Shown: positions 26,507-35,227, counted from the stretch's first letter. The stretch: 64,000 bases of DNA from Chitinophaga sp. XS-30 (GCF_008086345.1 NZ_CP043006.1:3718032-3782031); one strand, 5' to 3'. Numbers and translations: made by a program. Notes: generated by a model not told the origin, from the sequence alone.

Positions 26507-27079
26507 TCAGATACCGGAGGAGACGATAAAGAGCAGGTGGACCGCGATATGTGCCTGGAGGCTTTGCATGGCGGTTCCCAATTGATTCTGAACGGTTTTC
26601 TGGGAGATGTTCAGCTGGGCGGCGATCTCTTTTGTAGTGCGCTCCTGCTCGAAATAAAGCAGGAATATTTCACGGCGTTTACGGGGCAGTTCTTCCATCC
26701 AGGCGGTTATGATGCGGGACAGTTCCTTTTCCCGCACTTTGCCATCCGCATTCATATAGGAGATCAATACTGTTTCAAAAGGATCGAAATAGGTATTCCT
26801 GGTGCTGTGACGGTTAACGAGTTTCAATACCTGGAAGCGGACGGCGGTATGGAGATAGGCGCCAAGGTTGTCGATCTCCAGTTCCTTTCTCCTGGTCCAC
26901 AGATCGGCGAATACATCCTGCACTGCATCCTTGCAATGTTCCTCATGCTGCAACCGTTTATAGGCGGTATTATAAAGCGATTCCCAGTATATGTCATAAA
27001 GGATCTCAAATGCGGTAGAATCGTTTTGAGAAAGCATTTGCAGCAGTTCCTGCTCGTTATATGTTGATGTGGCTGCCAA
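26507..27079 (-). CDS. ECF-type RNA polymerase sigma factor (FecI-like)
   Basis: A 190-residue group IV sigma factor. Region 2 is at about 25-90 (ILYDIYWESLYNTAYKRLQH, DAVQDVFADLWTRRKEL) and region 4 at about 125-185 (LPRKRREIFLLYFEQERTTK and EIAAQLNISQKTVQNQLGTA). It should direct transcription of the SusC/D locus when released from FecR. No in-frame ATG precedes region 2 without cutting the conserved NEQELLQML start; the reading frame opens right after a stop with a TTG at 27079, which is the best start. That makes it a non-ATG, probably weakly translated, gene. First gene of the minus-strand locus. Confidence 0.93.
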   Translation of the reverse strand: MAATSTYNEQELLQMLSQNDSTAFEILYDIYWESLYNTAYKRLQHEEHCKDAVQDVFADLWTRRKELEIDNLGAYLHTAVRFQVLKLVNRHSTRNTYFDPFETVLISYMNADGKVREKELSRIITAWMEELPRKRREIFLLYFEQERTTKEIAAQLNISQKTVQNQLGTAMQSLQAHIAVHLLFIVSSGI

Positions 27080-27297
27080 GGCAATTATTCAGGAAAGGTA
27101 ATGGTCTGTGAAAGCTTATACCTGTAAAAGTAGTGGTAAAAACCAAAGCTGTTTTTGGATTTGCGTTTATTAACGTGGATTTAATATTCTTTCTGACGTG
27201 GCCGGAGAAGTACTTTTTGGCTGATAAATAATTGATATTTTCTCTTCCAGACGAATAAAGATAGAAAAAATAACTTACGCCGGAAAAACTTTTACAG

Positions 27298-27327
27298 AAA
27301 AAGGGGCGGCCATCAAGGCCACCCCTT
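27298..27327 (-). terminator. Rho-independent terminator of the M23 peptidase gene
   Basis: On the minus strand AAGGGGTGGCC and GGCCGCCCCTT form an 11-base stem with one G-U pair and a 5-base loop, followed by TTT. The mismatch is a wobble only in minus-strand RNA, which fixes the direction. It lies 26 bases past the M23 peptidase stop. Confidence 0.75.
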
Positions 27328-27352
27328 CAGATGTGCAGGAGTAATCGGAACG

Positions 27353-29131
27353 CTATTTGCTCCAGACGGCGCTGAACCGTCCGTTGTTGTCATAATTCTG
27401 TACTTTGATCAGGCGCAGCCCTTCTGCGGCGAACTGGTTGAACCTGGTCTGATAACCGGCGGAGGTCATGCCGTAGTAAGCTGCGTAGTTGCTCTTTTTA
27501 GGCCGCCATACACCGCCTACGGTGTTGCCGTTGACATTGATGCTTTTCAGTTCCCATTTGCCGTACAATTCCTTGAACTTCTTGTCGAAATCCGCGCCGC
27601 TCAGGCCGTAATAGAGATAGAAACCGTTATCGTTCGGTTTATTCACGAATACGGCGGCATGATACCGTTTGCCGTTCACCATATAGGCAACATGTTCCTG
27701 TACATGCCATTTTTTGTTGGTCACATATTCCTTCCAGACATTCCCGAAATTGGCATCATCGCGGTTATGCACGGAGTGGGCGGACTGGCCGGCGGGTTTC
27801 TTTTCCCAGATGGCGGTGAAGCGGGGATTGCCGCTGCCGTCTTTCGTAACGGAAAGCTGCCGGGGCCGGAATCCCTGCTGACCGTAAGTATTGAAATAAT
27901 TCTGATAAGTGGCTCCGGTCATATAAAAGCGGGTGTACCATGCCCCGGGCAGGCCCCACTGGAAAGATCCGGCGGCATAGAGGTTGCTGCCGTTCCGGTC
28001 CACACTCACGGTCTGCAGCGCCATGCCCATACCGGTGTAGTACCCCCAGAATTTGTTCACCAGGTCCAGCGGCACATTGTGGAAGTTGGGATAGAAAGGA
28101 GCGAAGAGGCGGGCAAATGGTGTGCTGGCATCCAGGTCGTAACAGTCCACACCGCCATGATTGTAAGCGCCATACGGATCTACAAGCACCCAGTCGCCAC
28201 TGTGACCGCTGCGGGTGTCCTGTACGCGTACTTCAAAATGCAGATGTACATTGAATGACCGCGTATCCGCATTTTTGAGCGTACCGTCATCATTCAGGAT
28301 CACGCCGATACCGCCGGAACCGGTATTGCCGGCATAAGCAATGAACTGGCCGCCTTTCACGATATCATTCACCTTCACGGCGATCTTCTGGCTGTTGGTA
28401 CCCCAGCACAATTTGCTGCTGGTGCCGTTGTCTGCAAAGGATTTATATTTACCGGAAGTGGCCTGGGCCTTCGCCCGGTCATTGTCGAACCCGTTGCGGA
28501 GGTGCAGGTATTTGCTGCGGTATTTGTAGCCATTGGGCGCGGTATGCTCGATCTCCACGATATTTCCGCCGCCGTTGGACCATTTTACGTCGATCACTTT
28601 GCCTGGAGCGATGGCATATACGCCGAAGGTAGGGTCCTCATTTTCGGCTACCGAGGTTTTGCCGTAATCGATCGCACGATGCGCATCATTAGCGCCGTCG
28701 TCATTATTGTCCCAGCTGTAATAGAATCCCTGCCAGATGCCGGTTTTGCTGTTCTTGTACGGCAAATAGAGGGGCATGTGCGCTTTTACGGCGCTGTACA
28801 CGGGTTCCAGGTCTTCTTCCACCACAGGGGCTGCACAAACCACTGAACTGCGCATGGCCATTGTCATGCCCGGGGCATCAGCTTCGGTGATGATGAATTG
28901 CTGGGCAGGACGGGCAACGGCGCGGCGGACAGCGGTGATCTTTTTCATTTTCCCCCGGATGGGAGCGGTGGATTCCCCGTCTCCGTCAACCCCTTGCGGG
29001 ATGAACATGGTGGGCTTCTTTACTTTCATATAAAGAATAGCGGAGGCGTTTTCTTCTTCCTGCGGGATCTGCTGCGCATAAAGTTGACAAACAACAAGCA
29101 GGGCTGCTGCTGTGGAACATAGAAATTTCAT
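27353..29131 (-). CDS. M23 metallopeptidase with C-terminal BTR1-like tandem repeats
   Basis: A 592-residue exported protein: signal peptide (to about 19, ending LYAQ), a linker region, then an M23 (LytM/lysostaphin) domain at about 125-310 with the metal ligands HRAID (first His and Asp) and VHLHFE (HxH), and KYLHLRNGF between them. Residues about 350-592 carry roughly four repeats of 45-50 residues with YYGMTSAGYQTRFNQFAAEG-type motifs and a closing FSAVWSK or FTAIWEKK, matching the bacterial tandem repeat domain 1 family. M23 enzymes cut peptidoglycan cross-bridges or peptides; the repeats may bind substrate or surface. Single gene with its own terminator, upstream of the sigma factor gene but probably unrelated to the glycan locus. 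Confidence 0.9.
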   Translation of the reverse strand: MKFLCSTAAALLVVCQLYAQQIPQEEENASAILYMKVKKPTMFIPQGVDGDGESTAPIRGKMKKITAVRRAVARPAQQFIITEADAPGMTMAMRSSVVCAAPVVEEDLEPVYSAVKAHMPLYLPYKNSKTGIWQGFYYSWDNNDDGANDAHRAIDYGKTSVAENEDPTFGVYAIAPGKVIDVKWSNGGGNIVEIEHTAPNGYKYRSKYLHLRNGFDNDRAKAQATSGKYKSFADNGTSSKLCWGTNSQKIAVKVNDIVKGGQFIAYAGNTGSGGIGVILNDDGTLKNADTRSFNVHLHFEVRVQDTRSGHSGDWVLVDPYGAYNHGGVDCYDLDASTPFARLFAPFYPNFHNVPLDLVNKFWGYYTGMGMALQTVSVDRNGSNLYAAGSFQWGLPGAWYTRFYMTGATYQNYFNTYGQQGFRPRQLSVTKDGSGNPRFTAIWEKKPAGQSAHSVHNRDDANFGNVWKEYVTNKKWHVQEHVAYMVNGKRYHAAVFVNKPNDNGFYLYYGLSGADFDKKFKELYGKWELKSINVNGNTVGGVWRPKKSNYAAYYGMTSAGYQTRFNQFAAEGLRLIKVQNYDNNGRFSAVWSK

Positions 29132-29278
29132 GATTTTCAGTTTGGGGTGTTAACAATTTTTTATGGGCCGCAAACTAATGACATTCAACAGGGCCGCGAA
29201 ACGCTATTGCGTATCTGGTATGATCGGGACAATAGCTGGTGCATTTTATGGGGTAAAAGGTCTATTTGTTGTCGCTTA

Positions 29279-30013
29279 TCAGCGGTTCCTTCCCGCCTCA
29301 CCGGGGTAAAGGTGCATGACCACATCACTTTGCCAAAAGTCTTTGGTATCAGCATCCAAGGCTGATATCCGGCCTCTGAAAGCCGCACCGGTATCCACAT
29401 TCCAGACGTTGCAGGCCTGCATCGGGATATTGACGCCGTAATTGGTGGTAGGCGTATGGCCGATGTAGATCTCGTTGAACAGCAACAATCGTTTTGGATA
29501 GATGCTGGCGTCTTTGGGAATGCGCGGGTCCATCACGAGGGCCATTTCCCACAGCGTCCGGTCCCAGGAGAAATTGGTCGTATAGGGTTCGCGGGAGGGG
29601 CCGTGCATGGAGGAAAATCCTGCATGGATGAACAGGCGGTTATGCTCATCTACATAATAATTCACCAGGCGGTCAAAGAACCGCAGATGCTCCTTTCTTT
29701 TGGAGGCGCTGAGCTGCTCATAACTGTCCACGGTAGCCCGGCCACCATGGAATAGCCATACTTCGTCCTCCAGGCCGCCACGCAACCAGGCCTCGCACCA
29801 GGCATCATGATTGCCCCGGATGAAGATACAGTTGTGACGCCGGTCCAGTTCCATCAGGTAAGCAACTACCCCGGCGGATTGCGACCATCCATCCACATAA
29901 TCTCCCAGAAAGATCAACCGGTCCGCCGCGGTTGGCCTGATGATACCGACAAGTTGTTCCAGCGCCCTGAGTGCACCGTGAATATCTCCAATTACAAATG
30001 TCCTGGCTGTCAT
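29279..30013 (-). CDS. Ser/Thr protein phosphatase-like metallophosphoesterase
   Basis: A 244-residue cytoplasmic (no signal peptide) calcineurin-like phosphoesterase of the PPP/diadenosine-tetraphosphatase type. Motifs: VIGDIHG, FLGDYVDGW, FIRGNHDAWCEAW, a HAGFSSMHGPS segment and the distal IGHTPTTNYG histidine. Length and arrangement match bacterial PrpA-like phosphatases, which act on phosphoproteins or on dinucleoside polyphosphates; substrate not decidable from sequence. It is 147 bases downstream-facing from the M23 gene start and shares a 140-base divergent region with the FAD oxidoreductase gene. Confidence 0.92.
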   Translation of the reverse strand: MTARTFVIGDIHGALRALEQLVGIIRPTAADRLIFLGDYVDGWSQSAGVVAYLMELDRRHNCIFIRGNHDAWCEAWLRGGLEDEVWLFHGGRATVDSYEQLSASKRKEHLRFFDRLVNYYVDEHNRLFIHAGFSSMHGPSREPYTTNFSWDRTLWEMALVMDPRIPKDASIYPKRLLLFNEIYIGHTPTTNYGVNIPMQACNVWNVDTGAAFRGRISALDADTKDFWQSDVVMHLYPGEAGRNR

Positions 30014-30153
30014 TTTACACCTGCGCTTTTAAATACGGCTGCATGTTATGAAAATATATCAAAACCTGCAATACATCGCCGGAACGTTATGCGTTCTCTT
30101 TCTAAGAAAACTTTTTATATATTTATTCCCTTTTGGAACAACTATTCCACGCT

Positions 30154-31791
30154 ATGAAGAAATTACTCTTTCCTCTATGTTTTCTGATTGCTACGCAAGT
30201 ACTGGCGCAGCAAAAAATTGATGCCGATGTTGTGATCTATGGTGGTACCTCTGCGGCGGTAACCGCCGCGGTGCAGGCCAAGCAGATGGGCAAGTCTGTT
30301 GTGATCGTATCTCCTGACACCCATCTCGGCGGCTTATCCTCCGGAGGCCTCGGTTTTACCGATACAGGCGATAAATCGGTGATCGGCGGACTGGCCCGCG
30401 AATTTTACCACCGTGTGTATATGCATTACCAGCAACCCGATGCCTGGCAATGGCAAAAAAAGGAAGAATACGGCAACAAAGGGCAGGGCACTCCGGCTAT
30501 GGACGGCACGGAACGTACGATGTGGATCTTCGAGCCGCATGTTGCAGAAAAGGTTTTTGAAGACTTTGTAAAGGAGCATAATATCAAAGTGTACCGGGAT
30601 GAGTGGCTGGACCGGGAGAAGGGTGTTGTCAAGAAAAGAGGGAACATCGTTTCCATCAAAACGCTCAGCAACAAGATCTTTTCCGGAAAGATGTTCATCG
30701 ATGCCACCTATGAAGGCGATCTGATGGCTGCAGCAGGTGTGAAATACCATGTGGGCCGCGAGGCGAACAGTGTGTACGGAGAGGAATGGAATGGTGCACA
30801 GACGGGCATTTTGCATCACGGACATCATTTTAAAACAAACATCAGCCCTTACAAGGTCCCCGGTGATCCCAAAAGCGGACTGCTGCCCAAGGTGTCTGAT
30901 AAAGACCCGGGCAAACGGGGAGAAGGGGATGACAAGATACAGGCCTATTGCTTCCGCATGTGCCTCACCCGGCATCCGGATAACAGGGTGCCTTTCCCCA
31001 AACCCGAAGGGTATGATCCGGCACAGTACGAACTGCTGCTCCGGGTATTCAATTCCGGCTGGCGCGAAACCTTCAACAAGTTCGACCCCATCCCGAACAG
31101 AAAGACAGATACCAATAACCACGGCCCTTTCAGTACCGACAATATCGGCATGAACTACGATTATCCCGATGCCTCTTATGTAAGGCGGAAAGAGATCATT
31201 GCCGAGCATGAACAATACCAGAAAGGCTGGTTCTACTTCATTGCCAACGATCCCCGCGTACCCGCTGATGTGCAGAACGAGATGAAAAAATGGGGGCTGG
31301 CCAAAGATGAGTTCCGGGACAACGGCAACTGGCCTCACCAGCTGTACATCCGCGAAGCCCGTCGCATGATCGGCACGCACGTGATGACCGAGCATGAGAC
31401 CCTCAGCAAACGCGAAGTACCGCAGTCCGTGGGAATGGGCTCCTACACCCTCGATTCCCACAACGCGCAACGCTACGTAAAACCCGATGGTTTTGTGCAG
31501 AATGAAGGAGACATCGGGGTAGACACCAAACAGCCTTACCGTATTTCCTACGGCTCCATCATCCCTAAAAAAGCGGAATGCAGGAACCTGCTGGTACCGG
31601 TTTGCGTATCCAGCTCCCATATCGCTTTCGGTTCCATACGGATGGAACCGGTATTCATGATCCTCGGGCAAAGCGCCGCAACCGCCGCTGCATTGGCTAT
31701 TGATGGTAAAAAAGCCGTGCAGGACCTGGATTACGACATCCTGAAAGCACAACTGCTGAAGGATAAACAAAGACTGGTATCCAATAAATAA
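30154..31791 (+). CDS. Exported FAD-dependent oxidoreductase (FAD_oxidored family)
   Basis: A 545-residue flavoprotein with a signal peptide (ends VLAQ, about residue 18) and the Rossmann FAD-binding start DADVVIYGGTSAAVTAAVQA, then GGLSSGGLGFTDTGDKSVIG. The family is common in Bacteroidota polysaccharide utilisation loci, where its substrate is unknown; a sugar oxidation or dehydrogenation is the usual guess. The C-terminal part (RISYGSIIPKKAECRNLLVP, then GSIRMEPVFMILGQSAATAA) completes the FAD site. The ATG at 30154 is chosen for the signal peptide; an upstream in-frame ATG (30133) adds only a short polar leader. A strong terminator follows, so it is separate from the GH2 gene downstream. 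Confidence 0.9.
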   Translation: MKKLLFPLCFLIATQVLAQQKIDADVVIYGGTSAAVTAAVQAKQMGKSVVIVSPDTHLGGLSSGGLGFTDTGDKSVIGGLAREFYHRVYMHYQQPDAWQWQKKEEYGNKGQGTPAMDGTERTMWIFEPHVAEKVFEDFVKEHNIKVYRDEWLDREKGVVKKRGNIVSIKTLSNKIFSGKMFIDATYEGDLMAAAGVKYHVGREANSVYGEEWNGAQTGILHHGHHFKTNISPYKVPGDPKSGLLPKVSDKDPGKRGEGDDKIQAYCFRMCLTRHPDNRVPFPKPEGYDPAQYELLLRVFNSGWRETFNKFDPIPNRKTDTNNHGPFSTDNIGMNYDYPDASYVRRKEIIAEHEQYQKGWFYFIANDPRVPADVQNEMKKWGLAKDEFRDNGNWPHQLYIREARRMIGTHVMTEHETLSKREVPQSVGMGSYTLDSHNAQRYVKPDGFVQNEGDIGVDTKQPYRISYGSIIPKKAECRNLLVPVCVSSSHIAFGSIRMEPVFMILGQSAATAAALAIDGKKAVQDLDYDILKAQLLKDKQRLVSNK

Positions 31792-31798
31792 TATGATG

Positions 31799-31836
31799 AC
31801 GACACAGGCCGCCCTCGCGGCGGTCTGTGTCGTTTT
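31799..31836 (+). terminator. Rho-independent terminator after FAD oxidoreductase gene
   Basis: ACGACACAGGCCGCC (31799-31813) pairs with GGCGGTCTGTGTCGT (31819-31833) through 15 bases with one G-U wobble and a 5-base loop, followed by TTT. It starts 8 bases after the stop codon. Strong and unambiguous. Confidence 0.88.
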
Positions 31837-31882
31837 ATAACAACGCTGCCGAGACTTCGGCTTTTTTAAACCGTTGTATTGC

Positions 31883-31892
31883 AATCGATTTA
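31883..31892 (+). promoter_or_regulatory. AATCGATTTA operator candidate upstream of GH2 gene
   Basis: AATCGATT palindrome followed by TA, 40 bases before the GH2 start, with its last two bases forming the beginning of a TAAATTTG -7 element. The same 10-mer in the same orientation occurs before the GH78 gene and the SusC at 50926. Central-CG palindromes of this kind suit LacI-type repressors. Confidence 0.6.
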
Positions 31893-31898
31893 AATTTG
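31891..31898 (+). promoter_or_regulatory. -7 promoter element of GH2 gene
   Basis: TAAATTTG matches the Bacteroidota -7 consensus exactly and lies 24 bases before the ATG. No clear -33 TTTG at 19-21 bases. The operator candidate overlaps its first two bases, which would suit repression. Confidence 0.45.
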
Positions 31899-31922
31899 AA
31901 ATCAAATTCCGCTGATATCTAC

Positions 31923-34601
31923 ATGAAACGTCTACTGGTATTATCTTTTATCGCTTTCAGCGCAGCTTCTTCCGCACAGGTCAAAACCCTGTCGCATCCT
32001 TCCGCGCCGGACGCTGTATTCCTGCATTCCTCCCTTGGTCATACCTGGCAAATGCAGCGTTTTGACAAAGTGCCGGAGAACGGCAGCAAGGTATCCACAT
32101 CCGCATACGCGGCCGGGGACTGGCTCAGGGCCATCGTACCCGGAACGGTACTGAATTCCCTCGTGGCCAATAACGTGTATCCGGACCCCTACATTGGCGA
32201 TATTAACCGCCGCGAGCGCAAGGTGATCCCCGATATCGCCGATGCGGGACGGGAGTTTTATCACTACTGGTTCCGCACCTCGTTCAGGATACCGGCTACG
32301 GTAAAGGGTAAACGCATCTGGCTGAAACTGCACGGCATCAACTACCGCAGCGATATCTGGCTGAACGGAAAGCAGTTGGGCAGCATGGCGGGCATGTTCA
32401 ACGCCGGGGCTTTTGACATCACCAACATCGCCAAAAGAAACGGGGAGAACATCCTGGCCGTTAATGTTACACCGGTGGATACGCCCGGCCAGAGCGACTA
32501 TAAGAACAAGCAACGCACCGGCGCCATCGGGGAGAACCGCAACGGCGGGGACGGCCTCATCGGCAGAAACGTGACCATGCTGATGAGTGTGGGCTGGGAT
32601 TTTACCTTCCCGGACGGTGTGCGCGACAGAAATACCGGCATCTGGCGCGATGTGGAGATCTATTCTACGGACGATGTTGTGCTGGAGCATCCTTTTGTCT
32701 ACTCCAAACTGCCGTTGCCGGATACCACATCCTCCACCCAGACCATTTCGGTAGAGGTCAGGAATGTATCGGACCAGCCACAGCAGGGTATTGTGAAAGG
32801 GGCCATCAAGGGCACAGCGGTATCCTTCCGGCAGCCGGTAAACCTGTCTGCCCATGAAACAAAGACGATTACATTCGAAAATATCGTCATCAAAAACCCG
32901 AAACTCTGGTGGCCGCTGAATAAAGGAGAACAACATCTATATACGATGGACCTTTCTTTCGAGCGGCAGGCAAAGGCCATTCACAGCGTTTCCACGAGAT
33001 TCGGCGTGCGGGAGATCACATCCGACCAGCAGACGCCGGACAAGTCGAGGCGTTTCCTGGTGAACGGCCACCCTGTTTTCATCCGCGGCACCAACTGGAT
33101 ACCGGATGCCATGCTGCGCAATTCGGTAAAGCGCACCCATGCGGAACTGGAATATACCAGACAAGCGGGTCTGAACCTGATCCGTTTCTGGGGCGGTGGC
33201 ATAGCCGAATCGGATTATTTCTTCGACCGTTGCGATGAACTGGGTTTCCTGGTCTGGAACGAATACTGGATGACCGGGGATACCCGTTATCCGGCGGATA
33301 AGGAGTTATACCTGGCCAATATGGCGGCCACGGTGAAGCGCATACGAAACCATGCCTCCCTGGCTTATCACGTATCCTCCAACGAATCCACTGAAATGCC
33401 CGGAGCGCCGGAGCTGATACGGTCGCTGGACCCCAGCCGCGGCTACCAGATGCAGTCGGAATGCTGCGGCGTGCACGACGGCAGTCCATATAAATATGAA
33501 AACCCCATGCAGTACTTCGAGAACACGGCTTCGCCAAGGGGCAGCCGTGTGGACGGTTTCAATCCGGAATACGGTACGCCCTGCCTGCCGACGGTGGAAT
33601 CGCTCCGCGAGATGATGCCTGCTAAAGACCTCTGGCCCATCGTGGACAGCGTGTGGAATTATATGGATGGCGGCGGCTTTCACCAGATCACCACAAAATA
33701 CCGACAGGCGGTGAACGAATTCGGGGAATCATCGTCCATAGAAGAGTTTGCGAAGAAAGCGCAATTCGTGGGCGCAATGAATTACCGCGCCATCTGGGAA
33801 GTGTGGAACTATAACAAGTTCGGGTATGGGGACCGTTGGGCATCCGGTTTCCTGTTCTGGTACCATAACAGTCCCGTGAGGCAGACAGGCGGACGGATGT
33901 ATGACTGGAGCCTGGAGCCCACAGCGGCATTATATTACTCGCAAAACGCGCTCGAGCCGCTGCACGCGCAGTTCGATTATCTGAAGAACACCGTATCTGT
34001 GTATAACGATTTCCGGAAAGCCTTCCCGCAATACCGGCTTACCGCTACGGTTTATAATCTGCATGCGGAGATCATATCTTCGAAAGAAGTGAAAGTGGAT
34101 ATCCCGGCGGATGGCACCGTAAAAGATGCCATTACCCTTGATTTTCCGGATAACATTACGCCCGTGCATTTTATTTCGCTGGAACTGAGCGATGCCGGCG
34201 GCAAACCTGTAGCCCGGTCTTTCTATTGGCGCTCGAAAGACGCCTATGAAGGCAAATGGACGATGACGGGGCCTGCTACAGCGGGTTTTCAGCAGATCAA
34301 CGATCTTCCGGCCATACAATTGAAAACTACCGTAAAAGTGGTGAAGGAAGGCGAACTGGAAGTAACGCTCCGCAATCCCACGAAAGTCATGGCTTTTTTC
34401 ACCCGGCTGAAACTGCAGGATCAGCATGGCAAAAGCATCCGCCCGGCATTTTACACCGATAATTTCTTTTCGCTGACACCCGGGGAAACGAGGACGGTGA
34501 AGATCCGGTTCTCGAAAGAAGATGTGCCGGGCAAGGCGTACCGGCTGATAACGGAGGGGTGGAATGTGCAGCCGGAGGTCAGGGAGTTCAAACTGAAGTA
34601 G
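31923..34601 (+). CDS. GH2-family exported glycoside hydrolase (mannosidase/glucosaminidase-like)
   Basis: An 892-residue exported enzyme (signal peptide to about 19) of glycoside hydrolase family 2. Order: sugar-binding jelly roll (GREFYHYWFRTSFRIPATVK, RSDIWLNGKQLG), an Ig-like domain, the TIM-barrel from about residue 360 (FLVNGHPVFIRGTNWIPDAM, LIRFWGGGIAESDYFFDRCD), and C-terminal beta domains. The acid/base is probably Glu488 in VSSNESTE and the nucleophile Glu599 in NEFGES. The FWGGG barrel and layout resemble exo-beta-glucosaminidases and beta-mannosidases more than galactosidases. It is a single-gene unit with its own promoter, operator candidate and terminator. Exact sugar uncertain. 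Confidence 0.88.
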   Translation: MKRLLVLSFIAFSAASSAQVKTLSHPSAPDAVFLHSSLGHTWQMQRFDKVPENGSKVSTSAYAAGDWLRAIVPGTVLNSLVANNVYPDPYIGDINRRERKVIPDIADAGREFYHYWFRTSFRIPATVKGKRIWLKLHGINYRSDIWLNGKQLGSMAGMFNAGAFDITNIAKRNGENILAVNVTPVDTPGQSDYKNKQRTGAIGENRNGGDGLIGRNVTMLMSVGWDFTFPDGVRDRNTGIWRDVEIYSTDDVVLEHPFVYSKLPLPDTTSSTQTISVEVRNVSDQPQQGIVKGAIKGTAVSFRQPVNLSAHETKTITFENIVIKNPKLWWPLNKGEQHLYTMDLSFERQAKAIHSVSTRFGVREITSDQQTPDKSRRFLVNGHPVFIRGTNWIPDAMLRNSVKRTHAELEYTRQAGLNLIRFWGGGIAESDYFFDRCDELGFLVWNEYWMTGDTRYPADKELYLANMAATVKRIRNHASLAYHVSSNESTEMPGAPELIRSLDPSRGYQMQSECCGVHDGSPYKYENPMQYFENTASPRGSRVDGFNPEYGTPCLPTVESLREMMPAKDLWPIVDSVWNYMDGGGFHQITTKYRQAVNEFGESSSIEEFAKKAQFVGAMNYRAIWEVWNYNKFGYGDRWASGFLFWYHNSPVRQTGGRMYDWSLEPTAALYYSQNALEPLHAQFDYLKNTVSVYNDFRKAFPQYRLTATVYNLHAEIISSKEVKVDIPADGTVKDAITLDFPDNITPVHFISLELSDAGGKPVARSFYWRSKDAYEGKWTMTGPATAGFQQINDLPAIQLKTTVKVVKEGELEVTLRNPTKVMAFFTRLKLQDQHGKSIRPAFYTDNFFSLTPGETRTVKIRFSKEDVPGKAYRLITEGWNVQPEVREFKLK

Positions 34602-34612
34602 CTGTTTTACAG

Positions 34613-34650
34613 AACGGGGCTGTAACAGCTTTGGCTACGGTCCCGTTTTT
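34613..34650 (+). terminator. Terminator after GH2 gene
   Basis: AACGGG (34613-34618) pairs with CCCGTT (34642-34647), with a nested GCTGT/ACAGC pairing in the loop, followed by a T run. It begins 12 bases after the stop. Confidence 0.65.
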
Positions 34651-34693
34651 CAGCTTTTGCATAACACTAACATGTCATTCTGTTTCAATTCAT

Positions 34694-34724
34694 TTTGACT
34701 TCTACACGCGAAATTTTAATTTTG
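34694..34724 (+). promoter_or_regulatory. Promoter of the small secreted protein gene
   Basis: TTTG (34694-34697), a 19-base spacer and TAATTTTG (34717-34724) match the Bacteroidota -33/-7 promoter exactly in sequence and spacing. The ATG at 34731 is only 7 bases downstream, so transcription would start at or very near the start codon (leaderless), unless translation starts at the internal ATG at 34782. Confidence 0.6.
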
Positions 34725-34730
34725 CGTTTC

Positions 34731-35135
34731 ATGCGTATAAACCGGCAAATATTAAAAAGGTGGGCAATTTGTTCCATTATGCTGACAATTCAGTTGGTCA
34801 GCTTTTCCTTGCCGGTACTTTCTGCTCACCGCCAGATGGCTGCAGAGAACGGCCTGTTGTTACCCGGGCAAGAGCAACGCCATGCGGGACATCCTGAAGC
34901 GGATGAGAAAGCGGGGCATGAAATACATAAAACCTTCAAGAACCGCCGCAAACAACGGCTGTATATCCCTGCCAATGTACGGCAGTACAGTTTTGAGAAC
35001 CACGCGGTTTTCCAGTTCTCACAGAATCCCGCGCTAAGCATCTTCATCGCGGAGAACAAGACCGGTGAATACCGCTTCCAGTACGCTTTTTTACCGGCCT
35101 ATTACTATTTCCTGTTCAGGCTCACACCGTTCTGA
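34731..35135 (+). CDS. Hypothetical secreted protein (134 aa)
   Basis: An unrecognised 134-residue protein. The N-terminus is a good signal peptide: basic RINRQILKRW, then hydrophobic CSIMLTIQLVSFSLPVLSA. The mature part is first charged and His-rich (GQEQRHAGHPEADEKAGHEI HK in two parts), then basic (FKNRRKQRLY), then aromatic and beta-like with a YYYFLFRLTPF end. The His/Glu-rich stretch could bind a metal. It stands 92 bases before a tripartite RND efflux operon on the same strand and has a near-perfect promoter, so a role linked to the efflux system is possible but not shown. Confidence 0.62.
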   Translation: MRINRQILKRWAICSIMLTIQLVSFSLPVLSAHRQMAAENGLLLPGQEQRHAGHPEADEKAGHEIHKTFKNRRKQRLYIPANVRQYSFENHAVFQFSQNPALSIFIAENKTGEYRFQYAFLPAYYYFLFRLTPF

Positions 35136-35167
35136 GCAAAATTCCCCTTTTTATATGTGACTAGTGT

Positions 35168-35186
35168 CGGCCGTAAACTACGGCCG
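35168..35186. promoter_or_regulatory. Hairpin/palindrome upstream of the efflux operon
   Basis: CGGCCGTA (35168-35175) and TACGGCCG (35179-35186) form a perfect 8-base stem with a 3-base loop, 42 bases before the efflux operon. No T run follows directly. It could end the upstream transcript or serve as an operator for the efflux genes. Confidence 0.45.
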
Positions 35187-35227
35187 CGGAAATTGTTTTG
35201 TTGTATTTAAAGACAAATAATATTGTT

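Noticed and set aside
30334..31905. 523-codon minus-strand frame
   Set aside because: Fully opposite the FAD oxidoreductase gene, which has signal peptide and FAD motifs; the antisense product has no recognisable feature.
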